Positions 8,074-17,799 of a DNA stretch of 64,000 nt are shown here, one piece after another. The stretch lies in assembly GCA_963812525.1 (NCBI GenBank), contig CAWEVL010000009.1:825318-889317 (forward strand), read 5' to 3'. The notes beneath the pieces are model-generated. The model searched no databases. It saw only the letters and a list, made by a program, of their open reading frames with translations, and was not told the origin of the DNA. Position numbers and translations under genes: made by a program. Source of the stretch: Bog-756 sp963812525 (GTDB taxonomy: Bacteria > Actinomycetota > Acidimicrobiia > Acidimicrobiales > RAAP-2). Within the stretch, counting starts at the first letter, position 1, and the number at the start of each line of letters is the position of its first letter.

Positions 8074-8100
8074 CCGGCACCGGCTCATGACCCCGGGCCG

Positions 8101-9411
8101 ATGACCGGGCTCGCCGACCTGCCCGTCGCCGCCTCGTTCACCGCCGTCGACGGGGTCCTCCTGGTGGTGGTGGTGGTCCTGCTCGGGGTCTCGGCGCTGC
8201 TGGCCCTGGCCGAGACCAGCCTGGTCCGCACCAGCCGGGCCAAGGCCAAGGCCCTGGTCGACGACGGGCGCCGCGGGGCCAAGGTCCTCCTCCGCCTGAC
8301 CGAGAACCCGCAGGGCTTCCTCAACCCGGTCCTCCTGATGGTGCTCATCTGCCAGCTGGTGGTGGCCACCCTGGTGGGGATCCTGGCCGCCGACTGGTTC
8401 GGGGCCTGGGGCGTGGTGGCCGCCACCGTGTTCGAGATCGTCATCATCTTCGTCCTGGGCGAGGCGGTGCCCAAGAACTGGGCCGTCCACCATCCCGAAC
8501 GGGCCGCCCTGTTCAGCGCCCCCCTGGTCTCCGCCATCGTCCGCTTCTGGCCGGTGCGGATCGTCTCCGGCGCCCTGATCGGCCTGGCCAACCTGCTCAT
8601 CGGGGAGAAGGGCCGGTACCTGGGCTCCGACGTGACCGAGTCCGAGCTGCTGGCCATGGCCGACGTGGCCCTCGAGGGGGATGTGATCGAGACCGAGGAG
8701 CGGGCCCTGATCCACTCGATCATCGAGTTCGGGGACACCGTGGTGCGCGAGGTGATGGTCCCGCGGCCCGACATGGTCACCATCGGCGCCGACGAGACGG
8801 TGGAGGCCGCCCTGGAGCGGGCCCTCGAGGTCGGGTTCAGCCGGATGCCGGCGGTGGAGCAGCAGGTGGACGACGTGGTGGGCATCGCCTACACCAAGGA
8901 CATGATCCGCACCGTCCGGCAGGGTCAGGGTTCCCACGCGGTTCGGGACCATCTCCGGGCGGCCCGGTTCGTCCCGGAGACCAAGCGGGTGTCCGACCTC
9001 ATGCGCGAGATGCAGGCCGACAAGTTCCACCAGGCCGTGGTCGTGAACGAGTACGGGGGGGTGGCCGGGCTGGTGACGCTGGAGGACCTCATCGAGGAGC
9101 TGGTCGGCGACATCGTCGACGAGTTCGATGTCGAGGAGGCCACCGTCGAGCGGCTGGACAAGGGGGAGCTCCGGGTCAGCGCCCGCCTCCCGGTCGACGA
9201 GGTCAACGAACTGATCCACGCCGACCTGCCCGACGGGGCCTGGGACACCGTCGGCGGCCTGGTCTTCGACCTGCTGGGCCACGTGCCGGTGGCCGGTGAG
9301 TCGGTGGACGTGGGCGGCCTGCGCCTGGTGGCCGACCGGGTGACCGGCCGCCGGATCGAGCGGGTCCGGATCGTCCCGATGGCGGCCCCGGTGTCCGAGG
9401 ACCGGGCATGA
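8101..9411 (+). CDS. CNNM-CBS-CorC family transporter (hemolysin C-like)
   Basis: 436 residues. A transmembrane CNNM domain (residues 15-190, with VLLVVVVVLLGVSALLALAE and FEIVIIFVLGEAVPKNWA), two CBS domains (VREVMVPRPDMVTIG; YGGVAGLVTLEDLIEELVGDIVDE) and a carboxy-terminal CorC/HlyC domain. Members export Mg2+ or influence divalent-cation resistance. It lies 27 bp after ybeY and its stop overlaps the era start (ATGA), as in the conserved ybeY-CNNM-era run of actinobacteria. Confidence 0.9.
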   Translation: MTGLADLPVAASFTAVDGVLLVVVVVLLGVSALLALAETSLVRTSRAKAKALVDDGRRGAKVLLRLTENPQGFLNPVLLMVLICQLVVATLVGILAADWFGAWGVVAATVFEIVIIFVLGEAVPKNWAVHHPERAALFSAPLVSAIVRFWPVRIVSGALIGLANLLIGEKGRYLGSDVTESELLAMADVALEGDVIETEERALIHSIIEFGDTVVREVMVPRPDMVTIGADETVEAALERALEVGFSRMPAVEQQVDDVVGIAYTKDMIRTVRQGQGSHAVRDHLRAARFVPETKRVSDLMREMQADKFHQAVVVNEYGGVAGLVTLEDLIEELVGDIVDEFDVEEATVERLDKGELRVSARLPVDEVNELIHADLPDGAWDTVGGLVFDLLGHVPVAGESVDVGGLRLVADRVTGRRIERVRIVPMAAPVSEDRA

Positions 9412-10367
9412 GCTCCTTCCGGTCGGGATTCGCCGCCGTGGTGGGCCGGCCCAACGTCGGGAAATCGACCCTGGTCAACGCCATGGTCGGTACCAAGGTC
9501 TCCATCACCTCGCCCCGGCCCAACACCACCCGGGCCCAGGTGCGGGGGGTGCTCAACCGGTCCGATGCCCAGGTGGTGTTCGTCGACACGCCGGGCCTGC
9601 ACAAACCGCGCACCGCCCTGGGCGAGCGGATGAACGAGTCGGCCACCTCCTCGCTGGACGACGTGGACGTCGTGGTGGCCATGGTGGAGGCCACCGGGGC
9701 GGTGGGTCCCGGAGACCGGATGGTGCTCGCCGCCGCCGCCCACCGGGTCCGGGCCATGGCCCGGGCGGCGGCGCTCCAGGGGGAGGTGGGGACGGCGGAC
9801 CCCGACGCCGACGGCGACCCGACCCTGCTGGTGGTGGTGAACAAGATCGACCGGGTGGGTGGGGACGGGGTCCTGACCCATCTGACCGCGGTGGCCGAGG
9901 TGGTCGAGACCATCGACCGGGAGGGCGGCGGCGCCCCGGTGCCGGTGGAGTACTTCCCGGTGTCGGCGGCCACCGGGGAGGGCGTGCCGTCCCTCATCGA
10001 CGCGGTGGTGGACCGGATGCCCGAGGGCCCCCGCTACTACCCCGAAGGGATGGTCACCGATGTGGCCGAGGCGTTCTGGGTGGCGGACCTGGTCCGCGAA
10101 GAGCTGCTCCACCGGGTCGAGGACGAGCTGCCCCACAGCATCGCCTGCCGGGTCACCGAGTGGGAGTGGCCTCGGGTCCGCTGTGAGATCCTGGTCGAGC
10201 GGGACTCGCAGAAGGGGATCGTGATCGGCAAGGGGGGGAGGACGCTGAAGGAGGTGGGCACGGCGGTGCGCAAGCAGATGCCGCCCGGCGCCTACCTCGA
10301 ACTCTTCGTCCGGGTCGAGAAGCGCTGGCAGCACCGCGAGGACGCCCTGGACCGCCTGGGGTTCTGA
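9408..10367 (+). CDS. era: GTPase Era
   Basis: 319 residues. The GTPase boxes are visible: G1 GRPNVGKST, switch region NTTRAQVRG, G3 DTPGLH and G4 NKID. The carboxy-terminal KH domain carries VIGKGGRTLKEVG. Era binds the 3' end of 16S rRNA and checks 30S assembly. An Ala/Asp-rich insertion (about residues 115-140) lies between G3 and G4. The gene overlaps the upstream CNNM gene by 4 nt and converges on a glycosyltransferase. Confidence 0.95.
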   Translation: MSSFRSGFAAVVGRPNVGKSTLVNAMVGTKVSITSPRPNTTRAQVRGVLNRSDAQVVFVDTPGLHKPRTALGERMNESATSSLDDVDVVVAMVEATGAVGPGDRMVLAAAAHRVRAMARAAALQGEVGTADPDADGDPTLLVVVNKIDRVGGDGVLTHLTAVAEVVETIDREGGGAPVPVEYFPVSAATGEGVPSLIDAVVDRMPEGPRYYPEGMVTDVAEAFWVADLVREELLHRVEDELPHSIACRVTEWEWPRVRCEILVERDSQKGIVIGKGGRTLKEVGTAVRKQMPPGAYLELFVRVEKRWQHREDALDRLGF

Positions 10368-10395
10368 CCCGGCCGGCGAGCGGCGCCCGGTCGGG
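10368..10395. terminator. Hairpin between convergent genes
   Basis: cccggccgg (10368-10376) pairs with ccggtcggg (10387-10395) over 9 bp with one G-U pair and a 10-nt loop. It fills the space between the era stop and the stop of the opposing gene. There is no U-tract, so a bidirectional terminator is plausible but unproven. Confidence 0.5.
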
Positions 10396-10396
10396 A

Positions 10397-11410
10397 TCAG
10401 GCCACGGCGTCGACCAGCCGCTGTTCGATGGCGTCCACCATGTCGGCCTTGGAGAAGTGCCGGGCCACATGATCGGTGCAGGCCTGGCCCAGGCCCGGCT
10501 CGTCCTCCCGCCAGCCGAGCACCGCCTCCAGGCGCTCCCGGAGGGCCTCGGCGTCCGACGGTGGGACCAGGAAGCGGGCGAACTCCCCGGTGAGCTCTTC
10601 GGGGATCCCACCGGTGGAGGACGCCACGACCGGCCGGCCGGTGGCCATGGCCTCGAGCACCGTGCGGGGGAACGGGTCGTCGTAGACCGAGGGGAACCAC
10701 CACCACCACGTCGGCGGCGTGCAGGGGGGTGACCACGTCGGTGGCCATCGACAGGTGACGGACGGGAACACCGCCGGCCGCGGCGAACCGTGCGTCCCCG
10801 TAGGTGTCCTCCAGGTAGGGACCCATGAGGAGCAGCTCCACCGGAGGCTGTCGGGCGCTCAGTCCGGCCACCGCGTCGACCCGTACGTTCACGCCCTTCT
10901 CGGGTGCCACCCGGCCGTAGAACATCACGATGGTGGCCTGGTCGGGCAGTCCGAGCTGCGCCCGGGCCGCAGCCCGTTCGAGCAGGCCTCCCGCCGGTGC
11001 CGATGCCCACCACACCGTGGAGATGGCAGACCACCGGGGCGCGGGCGAGCAGTGACGAGGCCAGCGCCCAAGGGCAGGGGCTTGCACCGGTTGAGATAGA
11101 TCACGTCGGGACGGGTGCGGGCCGCCGCCCGGCCCGCCGGGACCAGGCGGGCCGGGCGGCGAAGGGCGCCGTGGACCTCGAGGTCGAGCGCGGGGACCTG
11201 CTGCACGGTGTCGCAGAACGACCGGTACTCGTCCCGGTAGACCGTCGTGGATGTACACCAGGTCCAGCCGGTGTGCGCGCCGCCAGCTCCCCGGCCACCT
11301 GCAGGGTCTGCACGGAGATGCCGGTGTTGGGCGAGAGTGTCTCGGAGTTGACCAGGTCCTCATGGCGTCCGAACCGCGGCCCTCACGGGCGTCGACGTCC
11401 CTGTGCCCAT
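10397..11410 (-). CDS. Glycosyltransferase family 4 (frameshifted in this sequence)
   Basis: A GT4-type glycosyltransferase spread over all three minus frames. In order: ISVQTLQVAGELAAR, DLVYIHDGL, TRPDVIYLNRCKPLP, APVVCHLH, QATIVMFYGRVAPEKGVN, ADVVVVV, and VYDDPFPRTVLEAMATGRP with GGIPEEL (nucleotide-sugar site). Six breaks, near 11365, 11280, 11240, 11066, 10990 and 10694, are each repaired by removing one base. The result is a normal protein of about 335 residues. It starts at ATG 11410 after GGAGGG. The product should transfer a sugar from an NDP-sugar to an envelope acceptor. The breaks look like consensus errors rather than decay, because every segment keeps coding quality. Confidence 0.7.
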
Positions 11411-11509
11411 CGGAAACCCTCCTGGCCGCACCCAGGGGCGTGCCGTGGTTCGGGAACTCCTCGGGGCAGCCTTGAACCGGACCCGTCCGGCCGGTACCCG
11501 GGGGTCGGG

Positions 11510-13637
11510 TCAGGACTGGGCGTCGATCGCCTCCAGGAACGCCACCACCTCGTCGCGGCGCACCGTCCGCTTCATGGGCGGCACCCGGGCCAGCAGGGCC
11601 CCCCGGTAGCGGGCCGTGGCCAAGCGGCCGTCGAGCACGGCCACCACGCCCCGGTCGTGGGTCGACCGGATGAGGCGGCCCGCCCCCTGGGCCAACAGGG
11701 TGCCGGCCCGCGGGAGGTCGACCACGCTGAACGCCCCGGGTCCGGCCCGCTGGCGGCGGGCCTGGAGCACGGGCTCGTCGGGCCGCGGGAACGGGATCCG
11801 GTCCAGCGTCACCAGGCTGAGGGTGGGCCCGGGCACGTCCACCCCCTGCCAGTAGCCCAGGGTGGCGAACAGACAGGTGGCGTCGTCGGAGCGGAACGCC
11901 TCGACCAGCGCCGGCTTGGGCAGGTCGGACTGGGCCAGTACCGGCACGTCCAACCGGTCCCGGAGGGCGTCGACGGCGGCGTGCATGGCCCGCCAGCTGG
12001 TGAACAGGGCCAGCGTCCTCCCCCCGGCCGCCTTGATCAGCACCTCCAGCTCGTCGTGGAGGGCCGGCTCGGCCTCGGGGCTCCGGCGGTCGGGCAGGGC
12101 CTGGGCCACGTACAGCAGGGCGTGCCGGCGGTAGTCGAACGGGCTGCCCACATCGGTCTCGTCCCACCGCCCGGGCGGGAGGCCGAGCCGGTCGGCCAGG
12201 CCGAGGGGCACGGTGGCCGAGGTGAGCACCCCGGTGACCGTCCCCCACAACTGGTCGGCCAGGAGGGGGCCGACATCGATGGGCGAGACCCGCAGGCTCG
12301 GGGACCGGGCTCCGTCGTCCACCCAGGCCACCTCGTCGTCGGTCAGCGTGGCCAGCCGGGCCAGGTCGGCGGCCAGGTGGTCGGCGGCCAGCACCGCCCG
12401 GTCCCGCCGAGACCGCGCCGCCGGTGCCTCGTCGTCCCCGGCCAGCCGTTCGGCGTGGCGGAGGTGATCGATGAGCCGGCTCACCCGGCCGACGGCCAGG
12501 GCGACCACCCGGTCCAGCGGCGGGTCGCCCGAGGGGGGAACGCCGCCCTCCCGGGCCGGAGGTATCGGGGCGGGCTCCTCCAGCCCCAGCTCGAGCCCCT
12601 GCGGCTCGGCCCGGATGCCCGCCGGGACCTGGGGGCCGGTCCCACCCTCGGCCCCCACCAGGGCGGTCTGGGTGATCCGGCGGCCGGCGAGCGGGCGCAG
12701 GACCCGGTGCCACAGATCGCCGACGGCGGCCACCCCCTCGGCGGTGTCGAGGGCTCCCGACGACCCCGGGTCGAGCAGCGGCCGGGCGGTGGCAGCCAGG
12801 GCCCGGAAGCGGCCGGGACCGATCTCCACCCCGAGGCTGTCGGTCATCACCTCCTCCACCTCGTGGGCCTCGTCGAACACCACGACCTGATGGGGCGGGA
12901 GCACGGCGCCCCCGCTGGCCAGGTGGGCCCCGTAGAGATGGGTGTTGACCACCACGACGTCGGCCTCGGCGGCCCGGGCCCGGGCGGCCTCGGCGAAGCA
13001 CTCCCGGCCGGACGGGCACCGGAACGCCCCGGGGCACTCCCGGGCCGTGGTCGAGACCATCGACCAGGCCCGGAAGTGGGGCTCGAACTCGAGTTCGGAC
13101 CGGTCCCCGGTGGCGGTGTCGTCGGCCCACCGCACCAGGCGACGGACCTGCTGGCCGAGCCGGCCCACCTCGGCCGGGTCGTCGGGCGCGGGGCGCGTCG
13201 CCGCCCGAGACGGCGGTGAGGGGGTCGTCGGCGTCGGGCGGGTCCGCCGATCCGGGCTGGAGGGTCATCTGCTCGCCCCGTCCGCCGATCTCGGCGACCC
13301 GCTGGCGGCAGAGGTAGTTGCTCCGGCCTTTGAGCACGGCGAAGGAGAAGCCCCGGTCGACGGCGGCAGCCACCAGGGGTAGGTCGTTGTGGGCCAACTG
13401 GTCCTGGAGGGCCTTGGTGGCGGTGGCCACCACCACCCGTGTACCGGAGAGGGCCGCCGGGATCAGGTAGGCCAGGGACTTGCCGGTGCCGGTGCCCGCC
13501 TGGACCACCAGGTGACGCCGGTCGGCGATGGCCCGTCCCACCGCCTCGGCCATCGCCTGCTGCCCCGGTCGGGACTCCCCGCCGTCGGGGAGCCCGGCTG
13601 CCACCGCGGCCAGCGTGCCGGTCACCTCGTCGGACAT
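11510..13637 (-). CDS. dinG: DinG/XPD-type ATP-dependent DNA helicase (one frameshift)
   Basis: About 708 residues after removing one base near 13190. Walker A is QAGTGTGKSLAYLIP at about residue 50. Four cysteines (CRQR; CPGAF, CPSGREC) mark the iron-sulphur domain, followed by VVVFDEAHEVEE. Helicase domain 2 has LALFTSWRAMH, FATLGYWQGVDVPG and the motif VI-like QGAGRLIRS. The enzyme unwinds DNA 5' to 3' and resolves R-loops and damaged forks. The break, in gcgccccgcgccc on the minus strand, lies between the third and fourth helicase segments and looks like a homopolymer error. Confidence 0.85.
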
Positions 13638-13720
13638 GCGCCGACCCTATCGGCGTCCCCGCACGGCCTCCGACGACCCGGCCGGGGGGCCGGGCCGTCC
13701 GGCCCACGGGCCGACGACCG

Positions 13721-14479
13721 TCAGTGCCATTCGACGGCCAGTCCCACCGCCACGCCCAGGCCGACGACCACGATGACCCCCCGCAACAGGGGGGCCGGGA
13801 GTCGCCGGCCGTACCGCCCGCCGACCTGGCCACCGATGACCGAGCCGGCGGCGATCAGGCCGGCCACCGACCACGAGATGTGGGTGGTGGTGATGAACAA
13901 CAGCCCGGCCACGGCGTTCACGATGAGGGCCAGGACGTTCTTGGTGCCGTTGAGGCGCTGCAGGTCGTCGTCGATGAAGATGGCCAGCAGGGCGATCAGG
14001 ATGACCCCCTGGGCGGCGCCGAAGTAGCCGCCGTAGACGCCGGTGAGGAACACCCCGACCAGCAGCCCGGCCCCACCGTGGAGTCGCCGGTCGCCCCGCC
14101 GCTCGAGACCGGCACTGATCCGGGGCTGGGCCGCCATCAACAGGGCGGCGACGGCGATGAGGGCCGGGACCGCCGCCTTGAACACGCTCCCGGGTAGCGA
14201 GAGGAGGAGGATGGCCCCGGACAGGCCACCGAGCAGTGACGCCCCGCCCAGCTGGAGCAGGCGTTGGCGCTGGCCGACCAGCTCCCGGCGGTAGGCCACC
14301 ACTGCGCTCACGCTGCCGGGGACCAGGCCCACCGTGTTGGACACGTTGGCCAACACCGGCGGGTAGCCCAGGGCCAGGAGGGTGGGGAAGGTGATCAGGG
14401 ACCCCGATCCCACGACGACGTTGACCGTCCCGGCCGCCAGTCCGGCGGCGAAGATGGCCAAGGCGTCCAGCGGTGACAT
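13721..14479 (-). CDS. TauE/SafE (DUF81) family membrane transporter
   Basis: 252 residues with about eight hydrophobic segments. The family repeat signature appears twice: GTVNVVVGSGSLITFPTLLALGYP near the start and GVYGGYFGAAQGVILIALL in the middle. Members export sulfite or sulfoacetate, or take up other small anions; the substrate cannot be read here. The ATG at 14479 is followed directly by the first membrane helix. It is divergent from uppS and lies about 80 bp from the helicase, which is probably transcribed after it. Confidence 0.82.
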   Translation of the reverse strand: MSPLDALAIFAAGLAAGTVNVVVGSGSLITFPTLLALGYPPVLANVSNTVGLVPGSVSAVVAYRRELVGQRQRLLQLGGASLLGGLSGAILLLSLPGSVFKAAVPALIAVAALLMAAQPRISAGLERRGDRRLHGGAGLLVGVFLTGVYGGYFGAAQGVILIALLAIFIDDDLQRLNGTKNVLALIVNAVAGLLFITTTHISWSVAGLIAAGSVIGGQVGGRYGRRLPAPLLRGVIVVVGLGVAVGLAVEWH

Positions 14480-14599
14480 GGAGAGGGTCTAGCTCCCACA
14501 GCGCGGGTGCTCAACCATCCGGTCCCGGGGTCGGTGGCCACCGGGGCGGACGGGGCTCCCCAGGACCGGGTGGCAACGAGGAGGCGATAGGTTCGCAGG

Positions 14600-15370
14600 G
14601 TGGAACCGGACCAGTCAGGGCCTGATGAGGCCTATGAGCCGCGTCGGACCACGGTGAGCGCCTCCGACCTCGCCGGAGGGCCCATCCCGGTCCACGTGGC
14701 CTGTGTGATGGACGGCAACGGCCGGTGGGCGTCGCGCCGGGGGCTGCCCCGCACCGAAGGCCACGCCGCCGGGGAGGCCGCCCTGCTCGACGCGGTGGAG
14801 GGCGCCCTCGACCTGGGGATCCCCTGGATCACCATGTACGCCTTCTCCACCGAGAACTGGCGGCGGCCGGCCGACGAGGTCCGCTACCTCATGGGATTCA
14901 ACGAGAGCCTGCTGATGCGACGGCGTGACGAGCTGCACGAGAAGGGGGTCAGGATCCGGTTCGCCGGGCGCCGCGACTGGCGGGTGCCCAAGCGGGTCCT
15001 GAAGCGGATGGACGAGTCCATCGGGCTGACCAGGTCCAATCGCCGCTGCACACTGACCATGGCCTTCAACTACGGGGGACGGGCCGAGATCGTCGACGCC
15101 GTCCGGCGTCTGGTGGCCGACGGGGTGGCGGAGGACAAGGTCACCGAGAAGGCCATACGCTCCCGCCTGTACTTCCCCGACCAGCCCGATCCCGACCTGG
15201 TCATCCGGACCTCGGGCGAGCACCGGATCTCCAACTTCCTCCTGTGGCAGCTGGCCTACAGCGAACTGGTCTTCGACGAGGTGCTGTGGCCCGACTTCCG
15301 GCGCGGGCACCTCTTCGAGGCGGTGCGCGACTTCCAGCGGCGCCAGCGGCGCTACGGGGGCGTCCAGTGA
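14600..15370 (+). CDS. uppS: Isoprenyl (undecaprenyl) diphosphate synthase
   Basis: 256 residues, cis-prenyltransferase. It has VMDGNGRWA (catalytic Asp), EGHAAGE, TMYAFSTENWRRP, TMAFNYGGRAEI, PDLVIRTSGEHRISNFLLWQ and YSELVF. The enzyme makes the polyprenyl carrier for peptidoglycan and other envelope polymers. The amino-terminus is about 25 residues longer than in typical members and lacks features. GTG start. The stop overlaps the next start (GTGA). Confidence 0.95.
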   Translation: MEPDQSGPDEAYEPRRTTVSASDLAGGPIPVHVACVMDGNGRWASRRGLPRTEGHAAGEAALLDAVEGALDLGIPWITMYAFSTENWRRPADEVRYLMGFNESLLMRRRDELHEKGVRIRFAGRRDWRVPKRVLKRMDESIGLTRSNRRCTLTMAFNYGGRAEIVDAVRRLVADGVAEDKVTEKAIRSRLYFPDQPDPDLVIRTSGEHRISNFLLWQLAYSELVFDEVLWPDFRRGHLFEAVRDFQRRQRRYGGVQ

Positions 15371-15696
15371 GACCGGCCACCCTCCGCCCGCCGTCCCGTC
15401 GCGCCGGCGACGACGGGGGCGTCTGGATCGTGACCGGCCTGGTCCTGGGGGGCATCGTCTACGCCGGCATGGTCGCCATGCTGGTGGCCGGATTCACCCC
15501 GGTGGCGCCGCTGGTGGTCGTCCCGCCGGTGCTGCTCGCCCTCATCGCCGCCAACAACCTCCTCGGCGGCGGCAGGAGCCACCGGCGCTCGGCGGGACGG
15601 CCGGTCGGCCCGGGCCGGGCCCCGCTGTCGTCCAGCGGGCCCAACGGGCCGGTGCCCTCCGCCGCCGCGCCGGAGGAGGGAAGCGAGCCCCGATGA
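15367..15696 (+). CDS. Small membrane protein between uppS and recO
   Basis: 109 residues, unknown function. Two predicted transmembrane helices (about residues 20-45 and 48-66: GLVLGGIVYAGMVAMLVAGF, PLVVVPPVLLALIAANNLL) are followed by a Pro/Gly/Ser-rich tail. The GTG at 15367 overlaps the uppS stop by 4 nt and the stop overlaps the recO start by 4 nt, so it is embedded in a coupled operon and very likely real. Confidence 0.65.
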   Translation: MRPATLRPPSRRAGDDGGVWIVTGLVLGGIVYAGMVAMLVAGFTPVAPLVVVPPVLLALIAANNLLGGGRSHRRSAGRPVGPGRAPLSSSGPNGPVPSAAAPEEGSEPR

Positions 15697-16418
15697 CCCT
15701 CTTCCGGGACCGGGGCATGGTGCTGCGCACCATCCGACTGGGGGAGGCCGACCGGATCGTGACCCTGATGACCGAGGAGCACGGCAAGGTGCGGGCCGTG
15801 GCCAAGGGCGTGCGCCGGACCACCTCCAAGTTCGGGTCGCGTCTGGAACCGCTCAGCCACGTGTCCCTCCTCGGGTGGCAGGGGCGCGGCGACCTCGACA
15901 CCATCAACCAGGTCGAGGTGATCGACACCAACCGAGCCGTCCGCGAGGATCTCGACCGGATGGCCCCGGCCATGTCCATGTTGGAGGTGGTGGACCAGAT
16001 CGGTCAGGAGCGCCACGCCAACCCGCGCCTGTACGAGATGCTGGTCGGGGCCATCGCCGCACTGGCCCAGCAGCGCTCGCCCATGGTGGCCCCGGCCTTC
16101 TTCCTCAAGGTCCTGGCCCTCGAGGGTTCGGCGCCGGTCCTGGACGGGTGCGTCTCCTGCGGCGAGGAGGACCCCGACCAGCTGGTGGCCTTCGACCTGG
16201 TCGAAGGCGGCGTGCTGTGCCGGAGCTGTCGCCGGGGCCGGCCCCTCTCGCCGGCCGGGCTGGCCCTCCTGCGCCGGACCCTCGGTGGAGGGCTGGCCGG
16301 GGTGTTGGCCGAACCCCGCTCGCCGGTCACCGACGAGATCACCTCACTGGCCACCGAGGCCATGGAGGCCCATCTCGACCGCCGGCTCCGGTCGGTGCGC
16401 TCGAGCCAGGTGTCCTGA
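15693..16418 (+). CDS. recO: DNA repair protein RecO
   Basis: 241 residues. The amino-terminal OB fold is recognisable (RDRGMVLRTIRLGEADRIVT, GKVRAVAKGVRRTTSKFGSRLEP), then an alpha-helical part with a zinc site (CVSCGEED, GGVLCRSC). RecO loads RecA on SSB-coated gaps with RecR. Linkage to uppS and era is standard in Gram-positive genomes. Confidence 0.95.
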   Translation: MTLFRDRGMVLRTIRLGEADRIVTLMTEEHGKVRAVAKGVRRTTSKFGSRLEPLSHVSLLGWQGRGDLDTINQVEVIDTNRAVREDLDRMAPAMSMLEVVDQIGQERHANPRLYEMLVGAIAALAQQRSPMVAPAFFLKVLALEGSAPVLDGCVSCGEEDPDQLVAFDLVEGGVLCRSCRRGRPLSPAGLALLRRTLGGGLAGVLAEPRSPVTDEITSLATEAMEAHLDRRLRSVRSSQVS

Positions 16419-16419
16419 C

Positions 16420-17799
16420 GTGCCCGGGGGGGCGTGGCCGTCCGGTGCCGTCGGCCGGACCACGGTCCTCTGGTTCCGCCGCGACCTGAGGGTCACCGAC
16501 CACCCGGCCCTCCTGGCCGCCGTCGAGGAGGCGTCGTCGGCCGGCGGAGCGGTGGCGCCGCTCTTCGTGGTGGACGACGCCCTGGTGGCGGCGACCGGAG
16601 CCAACCGGCGGTCGTTCCTGGCCGGCTCGCTCACCTCGCTCGACGGGCAGCTGGACGGTGCACTGGCCCTCCGACGGGGCCGGCCCGACCAGGTGGTGCC
16701 GGCCTTCGCCGCCGAAGTGGGGGCCCGCACCGTCTTCGCCACCGGCGACACTGCGCCATTCGGCCGGCGACGCGACGCACGGGTGGCCGATGCGCTGGCC
16801 GCCTCGGGCGCCGAACTGGCCCTCGTCGGCTCCCCCTATGCCGTGTCCCCGGGGCGGGTGCGAGCCGGGACGGGCCTTCCCTACCGGGTGTTCACCCCGT
16901 TCCGACGGACCTGGGAGGCCGTCGGATGGCCCGGTCCGTCGGCCCGGCCGGCCGGGGCGCGCTGGCACGCCGCCGGGTCCGAGGCCACCGTCGAGGCGGT
17001 CGGCACCGAGCCCGACTCGCCCTCGTTGCCGGCCCCCGGCGAGGCCGCCGCCCTGGAGGCGCTGGCGTCGTTCCTGCGTGGCCCCGTGGTCCACTACCGA
17101 GACGAACGGGACCGACCCGACCGCCCGGGGACGTCCCGGCTCTCGGCCTACCTCCGGTTCGGGTGCGTGCATCCGCGCCAGGTCCTGGCCCGCCTGCCCG
17201 ACGGTTCGGCGGCCGACGCGTTCCGATCGGAGCTGGCGTGGCGGGAGTTCTACGCCGACGTCCTCTGGCACCATCCGGCCTCTGCGTGGGAGCCGTTCCA
17301 CCCCATCGGGCGCCATGTCCGGTGGGACGTGGGGGAGCGGGCGGACGGTCGGTTCGAGGCCTGGTCCACCGGATGCACCGGGTTCCCCCTGGTCGACGCG
17401 GGCATGCGCCAGCTGCGGGCGGAGGGATGGATGCACAACCGGGTGCGCATGGCGACGGCGTCCTTCCTGGTCAAGGACCTGCACCTGGACTGGCGTCGCG
17501 GGGCCCGCCACTTCCTCGACCTGCTGGTGGACGGGGACGTGGCCTCCAACAACCACGGCTGGCAGTGGGTCGCGGGCACCGGCACCGACGCGGCGCCGTT
17601 CCACCGGGTGTTCAACCCGGCACGTCAGGCCGAGCGGTTCGACCCCGACGGTGCGTACGTCCGGCGGTACGTGCCCGAGGCCGACGGCGTCGGCTACCCG
17701 GACCCCATCGTGGACCACGCCACCGAACGGGTCGAGGCCCTGCGGCGGTGGGAGGAGGCCAGGCTCTCGCTGGCGGCCGCCGGGGTCGGGGACCGATGA
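16420..17799 (+). CDS. phr: Deoxyribodipyrimidine photolyase
   Basis: 459 residues. The amino-terminal Rossmann domain begins TTVLWFRRDLRVTDHPALLA. The FAD domain contains AWREFYADVLWHHP, GCTGFPLVDAGMRQL, GWMHNRVRMATASFLVKDL, and NNHGWQWVAGTGTDAAPFHRVFNP. It repairs UV-induced pyrimidine dimers using light and reduced FAD. An F420-type oxidoreductase elsewhere in the window suggests F420 chemistry, so 8-HDF is a possible antenna (inference). The GTG at 16420 lies 2 nt after the recO stop. The 3' end overlaps hemW (ATGA). Confidence 0.93.
   Translation: MPGGAWPSGAVGRTTVLWFRRDLRVTDHPALLAAVEEASSAGGAVAPLFVVDDALVAATGANRRSFLAGSLTSLDGQLDGALALRRGRPDQVVPAFAAEVGARTVFATGDTAPFGRRRDARVADALAASGAELALVGSPYAVSPGRVRAGTGLPYRVFTPFRRTWEAVGWPGPSARPAGARWHAAGSEATVEAVGTEPDSPSLPAPGEAAALEALASFLRGPVVHYRDERDRPDRPGTSRLSAYLRFGCVHPRQVLARLPDGSAADAFRSELAWREFYADVLWHHPASAWEPFHPIGRHVRWDVGERADGRFEAWSTGCTGFPLVDAGMRQLRAEGWMHNRVRMATASFLVKDLHLDWRRGARHFLDLLVDGDVASNNHGWQWVAGTGTDAAPFHRVFNPARQAERFDPDGAYVRRYVPEADGVGYPDPIVDHATERVEALRRWEEARLSLAAAGVGDR

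Noticed and set aside
8925..13637. A 1570-codon minus-strand frame
   Set aside because: It strings together antisense of era, one frame of the broken glycosyltransferase and the start of the helicase. Only short parts have real protein character.
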